Source: Collinsella aerofaciens
GTDB taxonomy: Bacteria > Actinomycetota > Coriobacteriia > Coriobacteriales > Coriobacteriaceae
Assembly: GCF_015554145.1 (NCBI RefSeq)
Contig: NZ_JADNHZ010000007.1
Coordinates: 1 to 64,000 of the forward strand
Direction of reading: 5' to 3'
Length of the DNA stretch: 64,000 bases
A program made the translations under genes and the position numbers. The notes beneath the pieces were generated by a model, which saw only the letters and a program-made list of their open reading frames with translations, had not been told where the DNA came from and ran no database searches. Shown in pieces: positions 16,673-24,557 of the stretch (the first letter of the stretch is position 1; every line of letters begins with the position of its first letter).

Positions 16673-16748
16673 CCGTCGGAACAGAAGAAACCCCCGCGCT
16701 CCCCCTTGCTTCGCAAAGGTCGCGCGGGGGTTTCTTCTGTTCCGACGG
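16673..16748. repeat. Perfect long hairpin, 26-bp arms, acting as terminator of prs
   Basis: Arms 16673-16698 and 16723-16748 are perfect reverse complements around a 24-nt centre containing GCTCC-CCC-TTGCTTCGCAAAGGTCGC. Almost the same centre (GCTCC-GG-TTGCTTCGCAAAG-TCGC) occurs at 38454-38477 inside unrelated 31-bp arms. The GC-rich arm ending in a T-rich stretch can stop prs transcription, but it is far longer than a simple terminator. Confidence 0.85.
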
Positions 16749-16868
16749 CTCGCTCTGCCGCGGCCGCGCTTTTGTCTGGTGGGATTTCGCTGAAACGAAG
16801 TCTCGCCTTCGGCGGGCGTGGTAGCCTTTGTCGTTGATTAAACTTTTATGTGTAACGGAAGGACAAAT

Positions 16869-17498
16869 ATGGCAGCTGCACAGCCGCTTAAGATTCGCAT
16901 GGTTGCCGGGCTTGGCAACCCGGGCGAGGAATATGCCGAAACCCGCCACAACGCCGGCTTTAAGGCGATTGACGAGCTGGCCCGTCAGGCCGGCGTCACG
17001 TACTGGAAAAACCAGGCCGGCGCCGAGGTCGCGCTCATCAACATCAACGATCCCGAGGAAGAGGGCGGTAAGCGCCAGATTGTACTGGTCAAGCCGCAGT
17101 CGTACATGAACACCTCGGGCGGACCCATCTCCAAGCTCTGCCGCGAGTACAAGATCAAGGCCGAGGAGCTGCTCGTCATCCACGACGAGCTCGACATTCC
17201 CGCCGGTGACGTGCGCGTCAAGGTGGGCGGAGGCCATGCCGGTCACAACGGCCTGCGCTCCATCATCGACAAGATGGGTAGCCGCGACTTTAGCCGCATC
17301 CGCACCGGCATCGGCAACCCTCCCGGCAAAATGCCCGTGGCCGACTATGTGCTCAAACAGCTGCGCGCCCGCGAGGCCGATGACTTCCAGGACACCTGCG
17401 CCCGCGCCGCCGACGCCGCCGGCCTGGCCATCGTGCACGGCGTGATCTATGCCCGCGACCACGTCAACGGCGCCGCCTCCGCCAACGGCAAGCACTAA
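16869..17498 (+). CDS. pth: Peptidyl-tRNA hydrolase
   Basis: 209 residues. GLGNPGEEYAETRHNAGF contains the catalytic His (RHN), followed by VKPQSYMNTSG and HDELDIPAGDVRVK, with GGGHAGHNGLRSI then supplying the remaining active-site residues. The enzyme releases tRNA from prematurely dropped peptidyl-tRNA. The start at 16869 follows GGAAGGACAAAT; the in-frame ATG at 16848 lacks an SD. Terminated by the hairpin at 17608-17649. Confidence 0.96.
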   Translation: MAAAQPLKIRMVAGLGNPGEEYAETRHNAGFKAIDELARQAGVTYWKNQAGAEVALININDPEEEGGKRQIVLVKPQSYMNTSGGPISKLCREYKIKAEELLVIHDELDIPAGDVRVKVGGGHAGHNGLRSIIDKMGSRDFSRIRTGIGNPPGKMPVADYVLKQLRAREADDFQDTCARAADAAGLAIVHGVIYARDHVNGAASANGKH

Positions 17499-17703
17499 AA
17501 CCTACCGTTTAGGGACAGGTTTATTTTGGCAGGTTTTATCTGCGGAAACGCCCCGGTGGCCGCATCGCAATAGACCCCCCCCCGCCGCCATACACGCATA
17601 ACACCCCAAAGGGGGCCGGCCTCATCACAACCCGAGGCCGGCCCCCTTTGCCGTTTTACCTGATAAAACCGACCAAAATAAACCTGTCCCTATTTGGTAG
17701 GTC
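17497..17703. repeat. Inverted pair of GGGACAG hairpins flanking a terminator
   Basis: The left hairpin 17497-17537 (AAAACCTACC...GGCAGGTTTT) and the right hairpin 17664-17703 (AAAACCGACC...GGTAGGTC) are near copies in opposite orientation, each with CTGTCCC/GGGACAG beside AAATAAACC. The left copy begins inside the pth stop codon. A third copy lies at 33029-33069. Between them is the strong terminator at 17608-17649. The rest of the 377-bp gap holds a C run and nothing recognisable as a gene. Confidence 0.85.
17608..17649 (+). terminator. Terminator of pth (16-bp perfect arms)
   Basis: Arms 17608-17623 and 17634-17649 (AAAGGGGGCCGGCCTC and its exact complement) with a 10-nt loop, about 110 bp after pth. 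It ends in a short T run. Confidence 0.85.
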
Positions 17704-17875
17704 GAAGTGGATAAACCCTTTTCCCAACCGCCGAAGACACACGTAAACAGCATGTCCATGAGGGTATAATTTGCACCGTATGTCTGCACAACGCCTGTGC
17801 GCGTACGGTTTTACTCGGGCTACCGTCCATTTCCGTGGAGGCACGGTTCGGCGGCCCTAACAAGAGAGGGGTTCT

Positions 17876-18715
17876 ATGTATAAGATCCTGGAGAAGACGC
17901 AGTTCTCGGAGAAGGTGTTCAAGTTCCGCATCGAGGCGCCCGCAATCGCCAAGCATGCGCACGCTGGACAGTTCCTCATGGTTCGCGCCAACGAGACGGG
18001 CGAGCGCGTCCCGTTTACCCTGGCCGGCTGGAACGGTGACGAGGGCTGGGTCGAGTTCATCTTCATGGTGATCGGCAAGACCACCGAGATGCTGTCCACC
18101 TACGAGGCCGGCGAGTCGCTGCGCGACGTCGTGGGCCCGCTGGGCGTTCCCACCGAGATGGCCGAGGGCCCCTGCGCCGTCATTGGCGGCGGCGTCGGCC
18201 TGGCAATTGCCTTCCCGGTCGCCAAGCACCTGGTCGAGACCGGCCACGAGGTACACGCCATCATGGGCGCCCGCACCAAGGACCTCCTGCTCATGGAGGA
18301 CCAGTTCCGCGAGCTCCTCGACGAGGACCACATCCACATCACCACTGACGACGGCTCCTACGGCGAGCAGGGCGTTGTCACCGCTCCGCTGGAGCGCCTG
18401 CTGCAGGACAAGGCCGTGAGCCAGGTCTTCTGCGTCGGCCCCGTTCCGATGATGAAGTTCTCGACCCTCACCGCCCAGAAGTACGACACCCCCATCACCG
18501 CGTCGCTCAACCCCATCATGGTTGACGGCACCGGTATGTGCGGCTGCTGCCGCGTCGAGGTGGGCGGCGTGACCAAGTTCGCTTGCGTCGACGGCCCCGA
18601 CTTCGATGCCACCCTGGTTGACTGGGATGACCTTCGTGCCCGCCAGGCCGCTTACCGTTCCGAAGAGGGCGAGTCCCTCAAGGCCTATGAGGAAAAGAGC
18701 TGCGCATGCCACTAG
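17876..18715 (+). CDS. FAD/NAD-binding ferredoxin-NADP reductase subunit (NfnA / SudB-like)
   Basis: 279 residues resembling PyrK, the NfnA small subunit and the sulfide dehydrogenase beta subunit. The flavin domain contains RVPFTLAGW, and the NAD domain contains GGGVGLAIAFPVAKHL. A C-terminal cysteine cluster, GTGMCGCCRVEVGG...FACVDGP, would hold a [2Fe-2S] centre. With the next gene (10-nt overlap) it should form an NADH-dependent ferredoxin:NADP+ oxidoreductase, or a glutamate-synthase-like sulfide/polysulfide reductase. An upstream TATAAT at 17765-17770 is a likely -10 element. The ATG follows AGAGAGGGGTTCT. Which physiological reaction it carries out cannot be settled from the sequence. 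Confidence 0.85.
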   Translation: MYKILEKTQFSEKVFKFRIEAPAIAKHAHAGQFLMVRANETGERVPFTLAGWNGDEGWVEFIFMVIGKTTEMLSTYEAGESLRDVVGPLGVPTEMAEGPCAVIGGGVGLAIAFPVAKHLVETGHEVHAIMGARTKDLLLMEDQFRELLDEDHIHITTDDGSYGEQGVVTAPLERLLQDKAVSQVFCVGPVPMMKFSTLTAQKYDTPITASLNPIMVDGTGMCGCCRVEVGGVTKFACVDGPDFDATLVDWDDLRARQAAYRSEEGESLKAYEEKSCACH

Positions 18716-20115
18716 TTAACGGTCGTTTCGTTGCCGATATGAAGTCGCCCCGCACCCCCGATAACGAGGAGCCGGCTGCCGAGCGCGCCTGCGACTTCCG
18801 CCCCGTCGACAAGGGCTTCACCGAGGAGATGGCGCTGGCCGAGGCCGAGCGCTGCCTCAACTGCAAGAAGCCGTTCTGTGTTGAGGGCTGCCCCGTCAAC
18901 ATCAACATCCCCCGCTTTATCGAGCAGATCCGCGAGAAGGACTTCGGCGGCGCTCTCGATACCATCCGCGAGGACTCCATGCTTCCCGCCATCTGCGGCC
19001 GCGTCTGCCCGCAGGAGAACCAGTGCGAGGGCAAGTGCATCCGCGGCAAGAAGTCCGAGCCCGTGGCCATCGGCCAGCTCGAGCGCTTCCTGGGTGACCG
19101 CCCCGAGCTCGCCTCCACGCCCAAGATGGCCCCCAAGAACGGCAAGAAGGTCGCCGTCGTCGGTTCCGGCCCGTCCGGCATCACCTGCGCCGGCGAGCTC
19201 GCCCGTAACGGCTTTGACGTCACCGTCTTCGAGGCTTTCTTCACCGGCGGCGGCGTGCTGGTCTACGGCATCCCCGAGTTCCGTCTGCCCAAGGCAGTCG
19301 TCAAGCGCGAGATTGACGGCCTGGAGGACATGGGCGTTAAGTTTGAGTACAACTCCGTCGTGGGCAACATGGCCACGGCCGAGGAGCTGTTCGAGCAGGG
19401 CTTCGACGCCATCTACGTGGCGACCGGCGCCGGCCTGCCCAAGTTCCTCAACGTCCCCGGCGAGAACCTGCCCAACGTCTTCTTCGCGAACGAGTACCTC
19501 ACCCGCGTGAACCTGATGAAGGCCAACAAGTTCCCCGAGTACGACACCCCCACCAAGCACGGCAAGAACGTCGTCGTCTTTGGTGGCGGCAACGTGGCTA
19601 TGGACGCCGTCCGTACCGCCAAGCGCCTGGGCGCCGAGCACGCCATCATCGCCTACCGTCGTACCGAGGACGAGATGCCCTGCCGTCGCGCCGAGCTGCA
19701 CCACGCTAAGGCCGAGGGCGTCGAGGTCCTGCCGCTCGTTTCCCCGCTCGAGTTTGTCGCTGGCGAGGACGGCTCCGTGTGCGCCGTCAAGGTCCAGAAG
19801 ATGGAGCTTGGCGAGCCCGACGAGTCCGGCCGCCGTCGTCCGGTTGCCATCGAGGGCGCCATCGAGGAGATCCCCTGCGACGTCGCGATTAGCGCCATCG
19901 GCACCAACGCCAACCCCTTCGCTGCCAAGATCGGTGGCAAGATGGAGCTCAACAAGTGGGGCTACATCGTTGCCGACGAGGAGACCGGCCAGACCACCGA
20001 TCCCCGCATCTGGGCCGGCGGCGACATCGTCACCGGTGCCGCTACGGTCATTCTGGCGATGGGCGCCGGCAAGAAGGCCGCCGCTTCCATCACCAAGAGC
20101 CTGCTGGGCGAGTAA
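18706..20115 (+). CDS. NADPH-dependent glutamate synthase-type oxidoreductase (NfnB / GltD-like)
   Basis: 469 residues. The N-terminal ferredoxin-like part CLNCKKPFCVEGCPVNINIP plus ICGRVCPQENQCEGKCIRG binds two [4Fe-4S] clusters. It is followed by an FAD site, VAVVGSGPSGITCAGELA, and an NADPH site, VVVFGGGNVAMDAVRTAKRLG. The C-terminal GGDIVTGAATVILAMGAGKKAA is the second FAD motif. The protein lacks the large GltB glutaminase subunit, so the pair is better viewed as Nfn-type bifurcating transhydrogenase or SudAB than as true glutamate synthase. Start overlaps the preceding gene. Terminator at 20144. Confidence 0.88.
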   Translation: MPLVNGRFVADMKSPRTPDNEEPAAERACDFRPVDKGFTEEMALAEAERCLNCKKPFCVEGCPVNINIPRFIEQIREKDFGGALDTIREDSMLPAICGRVCPQENQCEGKCIRGKKSEPVAIGQLERFLGDRPELASTPKMAPKNGKKVAVVGSGPSGITCAGELARNGFDVTVFEAFFTGGGVLVYGIPEFRLPKAVVKREIDGLEDMGVKFEYNSVVGNMATAEELFEQGFDAIYVATGAGLPKFLNVPGENLPNVFFANEYLTRVNLMKANKFPEYDTPTKHGKNVVVFGGGNVAMDAVRTAKRLGAEHAIIAYRRTEDEMPCRRAELHHAKAEGVEVLPLVSPLEFVAGEDGSVCAVKVQKMELGEPDESGRRRPVAIEGAIEEIPCDVAISAIGTNANPFAAKIGGKMELNKWGYIVADEETGQTTDPRIWAGGDIVTGAATVILAMGAGKKAAASITKSLLGE

Positions 20116-20143
20116 TCACCTACAGAGCTAGCCATTCAACGGC

Positions 20144-20183
20144 AAAGTCCCCGTCGAGCACGCGCCCGGCGGGGACTTTTTCT
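20144..20183 (+). terminator. Terminator of the Nfn-like operon
   Basis: Arms AAAGTCCCCG (20144-20153) and CGGGGACTTT (20170-20179) followed by TTTC, 28 bp after the stop. Confidence 0.85.
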
Positions 20184-20197
20184 ATGCCGACCGCCCA

Positions 20198-20234
20198 AAC
20201 CACCACGATGGGGACAGGCACCTTTGTGGTGGTT
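20198..20234. repeat. GGGACAG-type REP hairpin
   Basis: AACCACCAC...GTGGTGGTT arms around GGGGACAGGCACC. Same CCACCAC sub-family as 22894-22928, 24505-24542 and 56617-56651. Confidence 0.8.
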
Positions 20235-20256
20235 GGGGGCCTGGCCGGTCGTTTTG

Positions 20257-20472
20257 TCTCGATCTGTAACACCTGGAGCCCGTTGAGCCTTGTAGTTGTT
20301 ACAGATCGAGATATTGCTCCAGCCGCACCCGCTTTGTCTCAATCTGTAACAGTTAGAGGCCAAATTCCTCGCTACATGTTACAGATCGAGACGTTAGGTT
20401 GGCGGCCATTCGGTTCATCTAAATCTGTAACATCTAGGGCCGTTTTGGGCAGCCAGGTGTTACAGATCGAAA
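20257..20472. repeat. Three tandem palindromes with an 80-bp period
   Basis: Each unit is an inverted repeat TCT(C/A)(G/A)ATCTGTAAC...GTTACAGATCGA(G/A)A. Units span about 20257-20311, 20337-20391 and 20418-20472, so repeat starts lie 80 and 81 bp apart. The arms are nearly constant, the 27-nt loops and the about 26-nt spacers differ. Located between convergent genes (NfnB-like on plus, surface protein on minus). No ORF; function unknown. Confidence 0.9.
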
Positions 20473-20509
20473 TCTCGCAAAAGCCGAGGATGGGCGCCGT
20501 CACCAAAAC

Positions 20510-22867
20510 CTAACGCTTGCGACGCTTGGTCGCGGCGATGCCGGCCGCGGCTACGGTTGCGCCGGCGATGCCTAGGGCGGCGACCGTCATCGCGGTGGTA
20601 TCCCCCGTGGTAGCCAGGACAGCAGCGCCCTTCTTGGCCTGCGTGGTTTTCTCAACCGTCTTGATCGTGGCGGTTGTCGTAGCCGGCTTGGCCGCGGGCT
20701 TCACCCCAGGCTGCGGCGTCGGCTTGGAATCCGGCGTAGGCTGCGGGTCGGGAGTCGGCGTGGCTTCGGGCGTAAAGGTCAGATCGGTGTTGAGCCACAG
20801 GGTGTAGATCCAGCCGCTGTCCTCATCGGATACGCTATCCGCGACCTGGTAGCCGCACTCCTGGCCGTTGATCACCAGCTTGGTGTCGGGCGTAAAGTAG
20901 AAGCCGCGCGCGGACTTGAGGTAGATACCGTAGCGATAGGTCACGCCGGGCTTAAAGGCGTCGATGTGATTCGTGATGTTCTGATCCCAGAACTTCTGAG
21001 AGTTCACTTCGCTGCCATCGCTGCCCGTCCAGAACTCACACTGAGGAAGGGAGTTGGAACCCGTCGGAACGTTCGCCGTAAAGACCGGCTTATCGCCCGC
21101 CTTGAAGGTGGTCGTGGCGCCGTTGATCTCGATAACGTCGATGGCCCGCCATTCGTCGATCGGCTGCTCGCACAGCATATTGTCAGCGTTTGGCGCGAAG
21201 ACGCCGTTGACGGTCTTGATGTGGTGCGCCCAATGACCGTTGACGTACATCATGCAGTCATCGGCCACGGTATTGTCGCCCTTGAGCCTCAGCTCAACGG
21301 AGTACATGTAGAACTTGTCCTCCTCGAAGTGGTCAATCTTCTTCATGCCCGGCGTGTACTTTGCGGGGTCGGAATACCAGAAGGCAACGGGCTTGAGCTC
21401 CGCAGGATCGCTGCCATCCATCTCTTCCCAGCACTCATAGGCGATCTCATACTTATCGGCATCGGCGGCAGGAATCGTCGCGGTCGCACGCGGCGCCTCG
21501 CCGGGCGCGTAGTCGGTTTTCACATCGTTGACGTTTAGATTCTCAAGAGCTTCGTTTTCCGACGAAGCAGGCATCGTAATTGTTTTAATAGCAGGGACAT
21601 ACAGGAATTCTCCGCTTAGACTCGACTTTACGGTTTCCCCGTTTACGGTAACAACGGTTTCATCGCTGAAGGAATATCCGTCTTTTGGCTTCAGCATAAG
21701 AGAATACACGTACTCTTTCCCGCTTTTAAACTTTGTAATAGTCGGCAGGGAACCATGTGAGCCGTTATCGGAATACCAGGCAGCAACGGGTTCGTTGTTT
21801 TCAAATTCCTGCCAGCATTCATAAGCGATTTCGTATTTATCTGCATCGTAGTTAGGGACACCTGCCGTCGCCTGCGGACCAGTATCCAGCTGCCAATTGA
21901 AGTTCGTATTCTGAACATTGGCAAAGGAGATGGATTCCGATTCTGATTCCGCTGCCGGGATAACAAGGCACGCCCTCTCGTAGACATGGGTGCGGGTGTA
22001 GTAGTCATCCCGGATCTCGTTAATAGTGGGTTTCCCGGTCGCCTCGGTGTCTCCTTTAAAGGCGTCGTCCGGATCACCGATGATGATATTCCCGGGCTCT
22101 GTACCCGTATACGTAAGCTTGGATCCATCATAGGTGGTCGTCATCTTGGACTTATTCTCCTTGTACTCCGTAAAGTACTTCTGTTCCTCCTTCTGTCTCT
22201 GAATCTTGCTGATATCCAGGGTAAGCGTTGTTTTATTGCTCGCACTGTCATACGCCGCATGGACGATCAAGTCCCCCAGGCCGATAAAAGTCAAAGCGCT
22301 ACCATCGAGAGCAGACTGGTCTCCATCTACAAGGGCAATCCCCTTCACATACTCAATCGTTTCTTCTTTCTTGATGTCGGTGTAATTGTTCCGCACCGTA
22401 ATATTGACCCTAACGCCGCTGCCGCCAACAACATCGGTCACACCGCAGGGCATGATGGCGTCATTCGCCGGCGTGGCGGCGTTATCGCTGAGAGTGTTTT
22501 GCTCAGCGGGTGCCGCATCGCTAGATTCATCGGCGGTGCCAGCCGGAGTCGTCTGCTGAGGTTCAGCGACGGTTTGTACCGTCGGGGCAGCATCGGTTGC
22601 AGGCGCGGTCGAAGCAGCTGGTGCGGTCGTCGCAGCCGCATCCTCCGCAACCGCCGGCGTCACCGGAGCCGCGGCAACCTCGTCCGTCCCAGCGGCGGGA
22701 TCGGCGCATTCGTTCGCCAGCGCCACGCTCGGCAGCAGCAGCTGGCCGACCATAAGCGCACACGCGCCGACGCACGCGATTTTGGCACCCACACAACGCC
22801 AGGTACCGTGAACCAGCGAGCAGGTACGCTCACGCTGAGTTTGCTTATCAAAGTGGCTTCCGTTCAT
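20510..22867 (-). CDS. Cell-wall-anchored surface protein with three repeat domains (LAxTG sorting signal)
   Basis: 785 residues. An export signal occupies about residues 1-55 (AKIACVGACALMVGQLLLPSVALA). An Ala/Thr/Pro-rich stretch follows (about 56-140), then a unique region, then three related domains of about 100 residues. Domains one and two share DADKYEIAYECW and WYSD; the third keeps only the end (TYRYGIYLK...LVINGQE). A proline-rich stalk (TPDPQPTPDSKP) leads to LATTG (751-755), a hydrophobic helix and KRRKR, the sortase substrate signal. Start chosen at the ATG after AAGGAGGCCGTT. DNA for the first domain and the region before it (about 21530-22400) is clearly richer in A+T than the rest. 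Probably an adhesin or matrix-binding protein; no ligand can be assigned. A class B sortase is encoded at 36829. Confidence 0.85.
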   Translation of the reverse strand: MNGSHFDKQTQRERTCSLVHGTWRCVGAKIACVGACALMVGQLLLPSVALANECADPAAGTDEVAAAPVTPAVAEDAAATTAPAASTAPATDAAPTVQTVAEPQQTTPAGTADESSDAAPAEQNTLSDNAATPANDAIMPCGVTDVVGGSGVRVNITVRNNYTDIKKEETIEYVKGIALVDGDQSALDGSALTFIGLGDLIVHAAYDSASNKTTLTLDISKIQRQKEEQKYFTEYKENKSKMTTTYDGSKLTYTGTEPGNIIIGDPDDAFKGDTEATGKPTINEIRDDYYTRTHVYERACLVIPAAESESESISFANVQNTNFNWQLDTGPQATAGVPNYDADKYEIAYECWQEFENNEPVAAWYSDNGSHGSLPTITKFKSGKEYVYSLMLKPKDGYSFSDETVVTVNGETVKSSLSGEFLYVPAIKTITMPASSENEALENLNVNDVKTDYAPGEAPRATATIPAADADKYEIAYECWEEMDGSDPAELKPVAFWYSDPAKYTPGMKKIDHFEEDKFYMYSVELRLKGDNTVADDCMMYVNGHWAHHIKTVNGVFAPNADNMLCEQPIDEWRAIDVIEINGATTTFKAGDKPVFTANVPTGSNSLPQCEFWTGSDGSEVNSQKFWDQNITNHIDAFKPGVTYRYGIYLKSARGFYFTPDTKLVINGQECGYQVADSVSDEDSGWIYTLWLNTDLTFTPEATPTPDPQPTPDSKPTPQPGVKPAAKPATTTATIKTVEKTTQAKKGAAVLATTGDTTAMTVAALGIAGATVAAAGIAATKRRKR

Positions 22868-22893
22868 AACGGCCTCCTTGGTCGATGGGCCAT

Positions 22894-22928
22894 ACCACCA
22901 CAAAGGTGCCTGTCCCCTTTGTGGTGGT
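22894..22928. repeat. GGGACAG-type REP hairpin
   Basis: ACCACCACAAAGG...CTTTGTGGTGGT arms with TGCCTGTCCC between, in the promoter region upstream of the surface-protein gene. Confidence 0.8.
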
Positions 22929-22963
22929 CCTGTACCACCAAGATGTGCCAAATGACTCCGCAC

Positions 22964-22991
22964 GCCTAGGTTCGTAGATGCGAACCTAGGC
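22964..22991. repeat. Perfect 11-bp inverted repeat in a divergent intergenic region
   Basis: GCCTAGGTTCG at 22964-22974 and its exact complement at 22981-22991, six-base loop. It lies between the divergent surface-protein and membrane-LuxR genes. It has no T tract on either side, so it is a hairpin or operator rather than a terminator. Confidence 0.6.
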
Positions 22992-23093
22992 CTCTAACTG
23001 CGGTTTAATTCAATATAATTTCGCCATCGCCACACTCGTCCCAAGGACGCTACAATCGAGGACACAATAATTCGTCCATCCAAAGGACCGTCC

Positions 23094-24497
23094 TTGAACC
23101 TAAGCAAGCCTAAAATCAACGCGCTTCTGGCACTCGCGCTTTTTACCTTCGCCTTTCTTTCCGTCGAGTTTCGCTTCGACATCAATGTCGGCCTGCTCGC
23201 CGGCGCCGAGCGCGTTGTGCTCGCACAGGGCTTTATCCTTGGTGCCAGCGTCATCGGCTTTATCGGATATGCACCACTGCTCGGTCTCGCCCAACGCAAA
23301 GGCCAGCCCCAGGCAGCCGTCAGCGCCGCCGTTCCCATCGCCATCCTGGGATTGACCCAAATCCAGTCCCCCACGGGTTCGCTTGTGCTCGAGATTCTGG
23401 GCTGCGTGGCATTCTTTGGGCTCGGTCTGCTGGGTGCCGCAGCGCACCACGCCTTTTCATTGGCATTCCAGGATGATCCCAAGCTCGCCACCGGTGCAGG
23501 AGCGGCCTATGCCGCGGGCATCCTGATGCAGTTCGCCATCAACCTGCTCAATTGCGGCGGCATCGCAGAGCTCATCGTCCTTGGCATAGCGACCATCGCC
23601 ATCTCCGCACTCAGCGTCGTTCCCCAAAAGGCCGCCGAGAGCTCCAGCCGCGCCATCAATCCCTTTGTTGAGCCCTCGCACGCCCTCGCCAAGCAGGCAT
23701 GCTGGAGCATCGCGCTCATCATGATTCTTGCCTGCTTGTTCTCGACCCTGGACAACGTGGTCACGCTCTCCAACGCCCACGGCACCATTGCCGTGCAAAC
23801 ATGGCCGCGCCTCTTTTTGGCGGCGAGCGGCCTTGCCGCCGGCATTATCTTTGATCTTGCCGAACGCCGATACATGGGACTCGTCATGCTCGGCATCGCC
23901 GTACTCTCGACCATTTCCATCCTAGCCGTAGAGGCCGGGGCCGATCCCAACCTGGGCCTTATCGTCTTTTACCTGAGCTCGGGCTTTTTCGTCACGTTCT
24001 TCACCGCCACCTTTACACAGCTGGCACCGCGCATGCATGCGCCCGCCCTCTGGGCCGGCATGGGACGCGCCGCCAACAACATGTGCGCGTTCACTACATC
24101 GGGAATCTCGCTGACACTTGTGACCTCGGGCAATGTTGCTCTCATCATGATCGGTGCGCTCGTTTTGCTCGTCGCGGCTTGCGTGGCATTCGTTGCCGCC
24201 GGCCTGTTCCGTCTACCCCAGACCAAGCAGGAACGCGAACATCAACAGCTTGCCGAGAAAGCACTGGCAGCGCCGAGTATCGAAGAGCAACGCCAGGCCT
24301 TCATCAGCGACCGCGGCCTCACCCCGCGCGAAGTGGACGTGCTGGTAGCCGTAACCCAGGATGAACGCCCACTCAAGCAGGTCGCCGAGGAACTCGGCAT
24401 CTCGATGCGCATGGTGCAGCGCCACCTAAGCTCTATCTACCAAAAGACCGACACGCAGACGCGCGCCGGTCTCACCAAGGCCTTCCCCTCGGCCTAA
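23094..24497 (+). CDS. Membrane-bound LuxR regulator: transporter-like domain plus helix-turn-helix
   Basis: 467 residues. The first about 370 residues hold roughly ten to twelve hydrophobic segments resembling an MFS carrier. The last about 65 residues are a LuxR helix-turn-helix (LTPREVDVLVAVTQ, KQVAEELGISMRMVQRHLSS). Fusions of this type are abundant in Coriobacteriia and are presumed to sense a ligand at the membrane. The TTG start follows AAAGGACCG. It is divergent from the surface-protein gene, which is therefore the best candidate target, but no regulatory site is proven. A REP hairpin follows immediately after the stop. Confidence 0.85.
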   Translation: MNLSKPKINALLALALFTFAFLSVEFRFDINVGLLAGAERVVLAQGFILGASVIGFIGYAPLLGLAQRKGQPQAAVSAAVPIAILGLTQIQSPTGSLVLEILGCVAFFGLGLLGAAAHHAFSLAFQDDPKLATGAGAAYAAGILMQFAINLLNCGGIAELIVLGIATIAISALSVVPQKAAESSSRAINPFVEPSHALAKQACWSIALIMILACLFSTLDNVVTLSNAHGTIAVQTWPRLFLAASGLAAGIIFDLAERRYMGLVMLGIAVLSTISILAVEAGADPNLGLIVFYLSSGFFVTFFTATFTQLAPRMHAPALWAGMGRAANNMCAFTTSGISLTLVTSGNVALIMIGALVLLVAACVAFVAAGLFRLPQTKQEREHQQLAEKALAAPSIEEQRQAFISDRGLTPREVDVLVAVTQDERPLKQVAEELGISMRMVQRHLSSIYQKTDTQTRAGLTKAFPSA

Positions 24498-24504
24498 AAA
24501 CAAA

Positions 24505-24542
24505 AACCACCACAAAGGTGCCTGTGCCCCTTTGTGGTGGTT
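24505..24542. repeat. GGGACAG-type REP hairpin between convergent genes
   Basis: AACCACCACAAAGG...CCTTTGTGGTGGTT with TGCCTGTGCC in the loop; one base is inserted in the usual GTCCC core. It starts 8 bp after the stop at 24497 and ends 16 bp before the stop of the minus-strand gene at 24558, so it may serve as a bidirectional 3' hairpin. Confidence 0.8.
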
Positions 24543-24557
24543 CTCGCTCGGCTGCGG

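Noticed and set aside
15786-17495. 569-codon minus-strand frame spanning prs and pth
   Set aside because: Crosses two clear plus-strand genes and a terminator; composition is that of a shadow frame.
18706-20115. True glutamate synthase small subunit (gltD)
   Set aside because: No gltB large subunit is nearby and the partner is an NfnA/SudB-type protein with a 10-nt overlap.
20257-20472. CRISPR array
   Set aside because: Only three units, arms are palindromic within each unit, loops are too variable in context and no cas genes are present.
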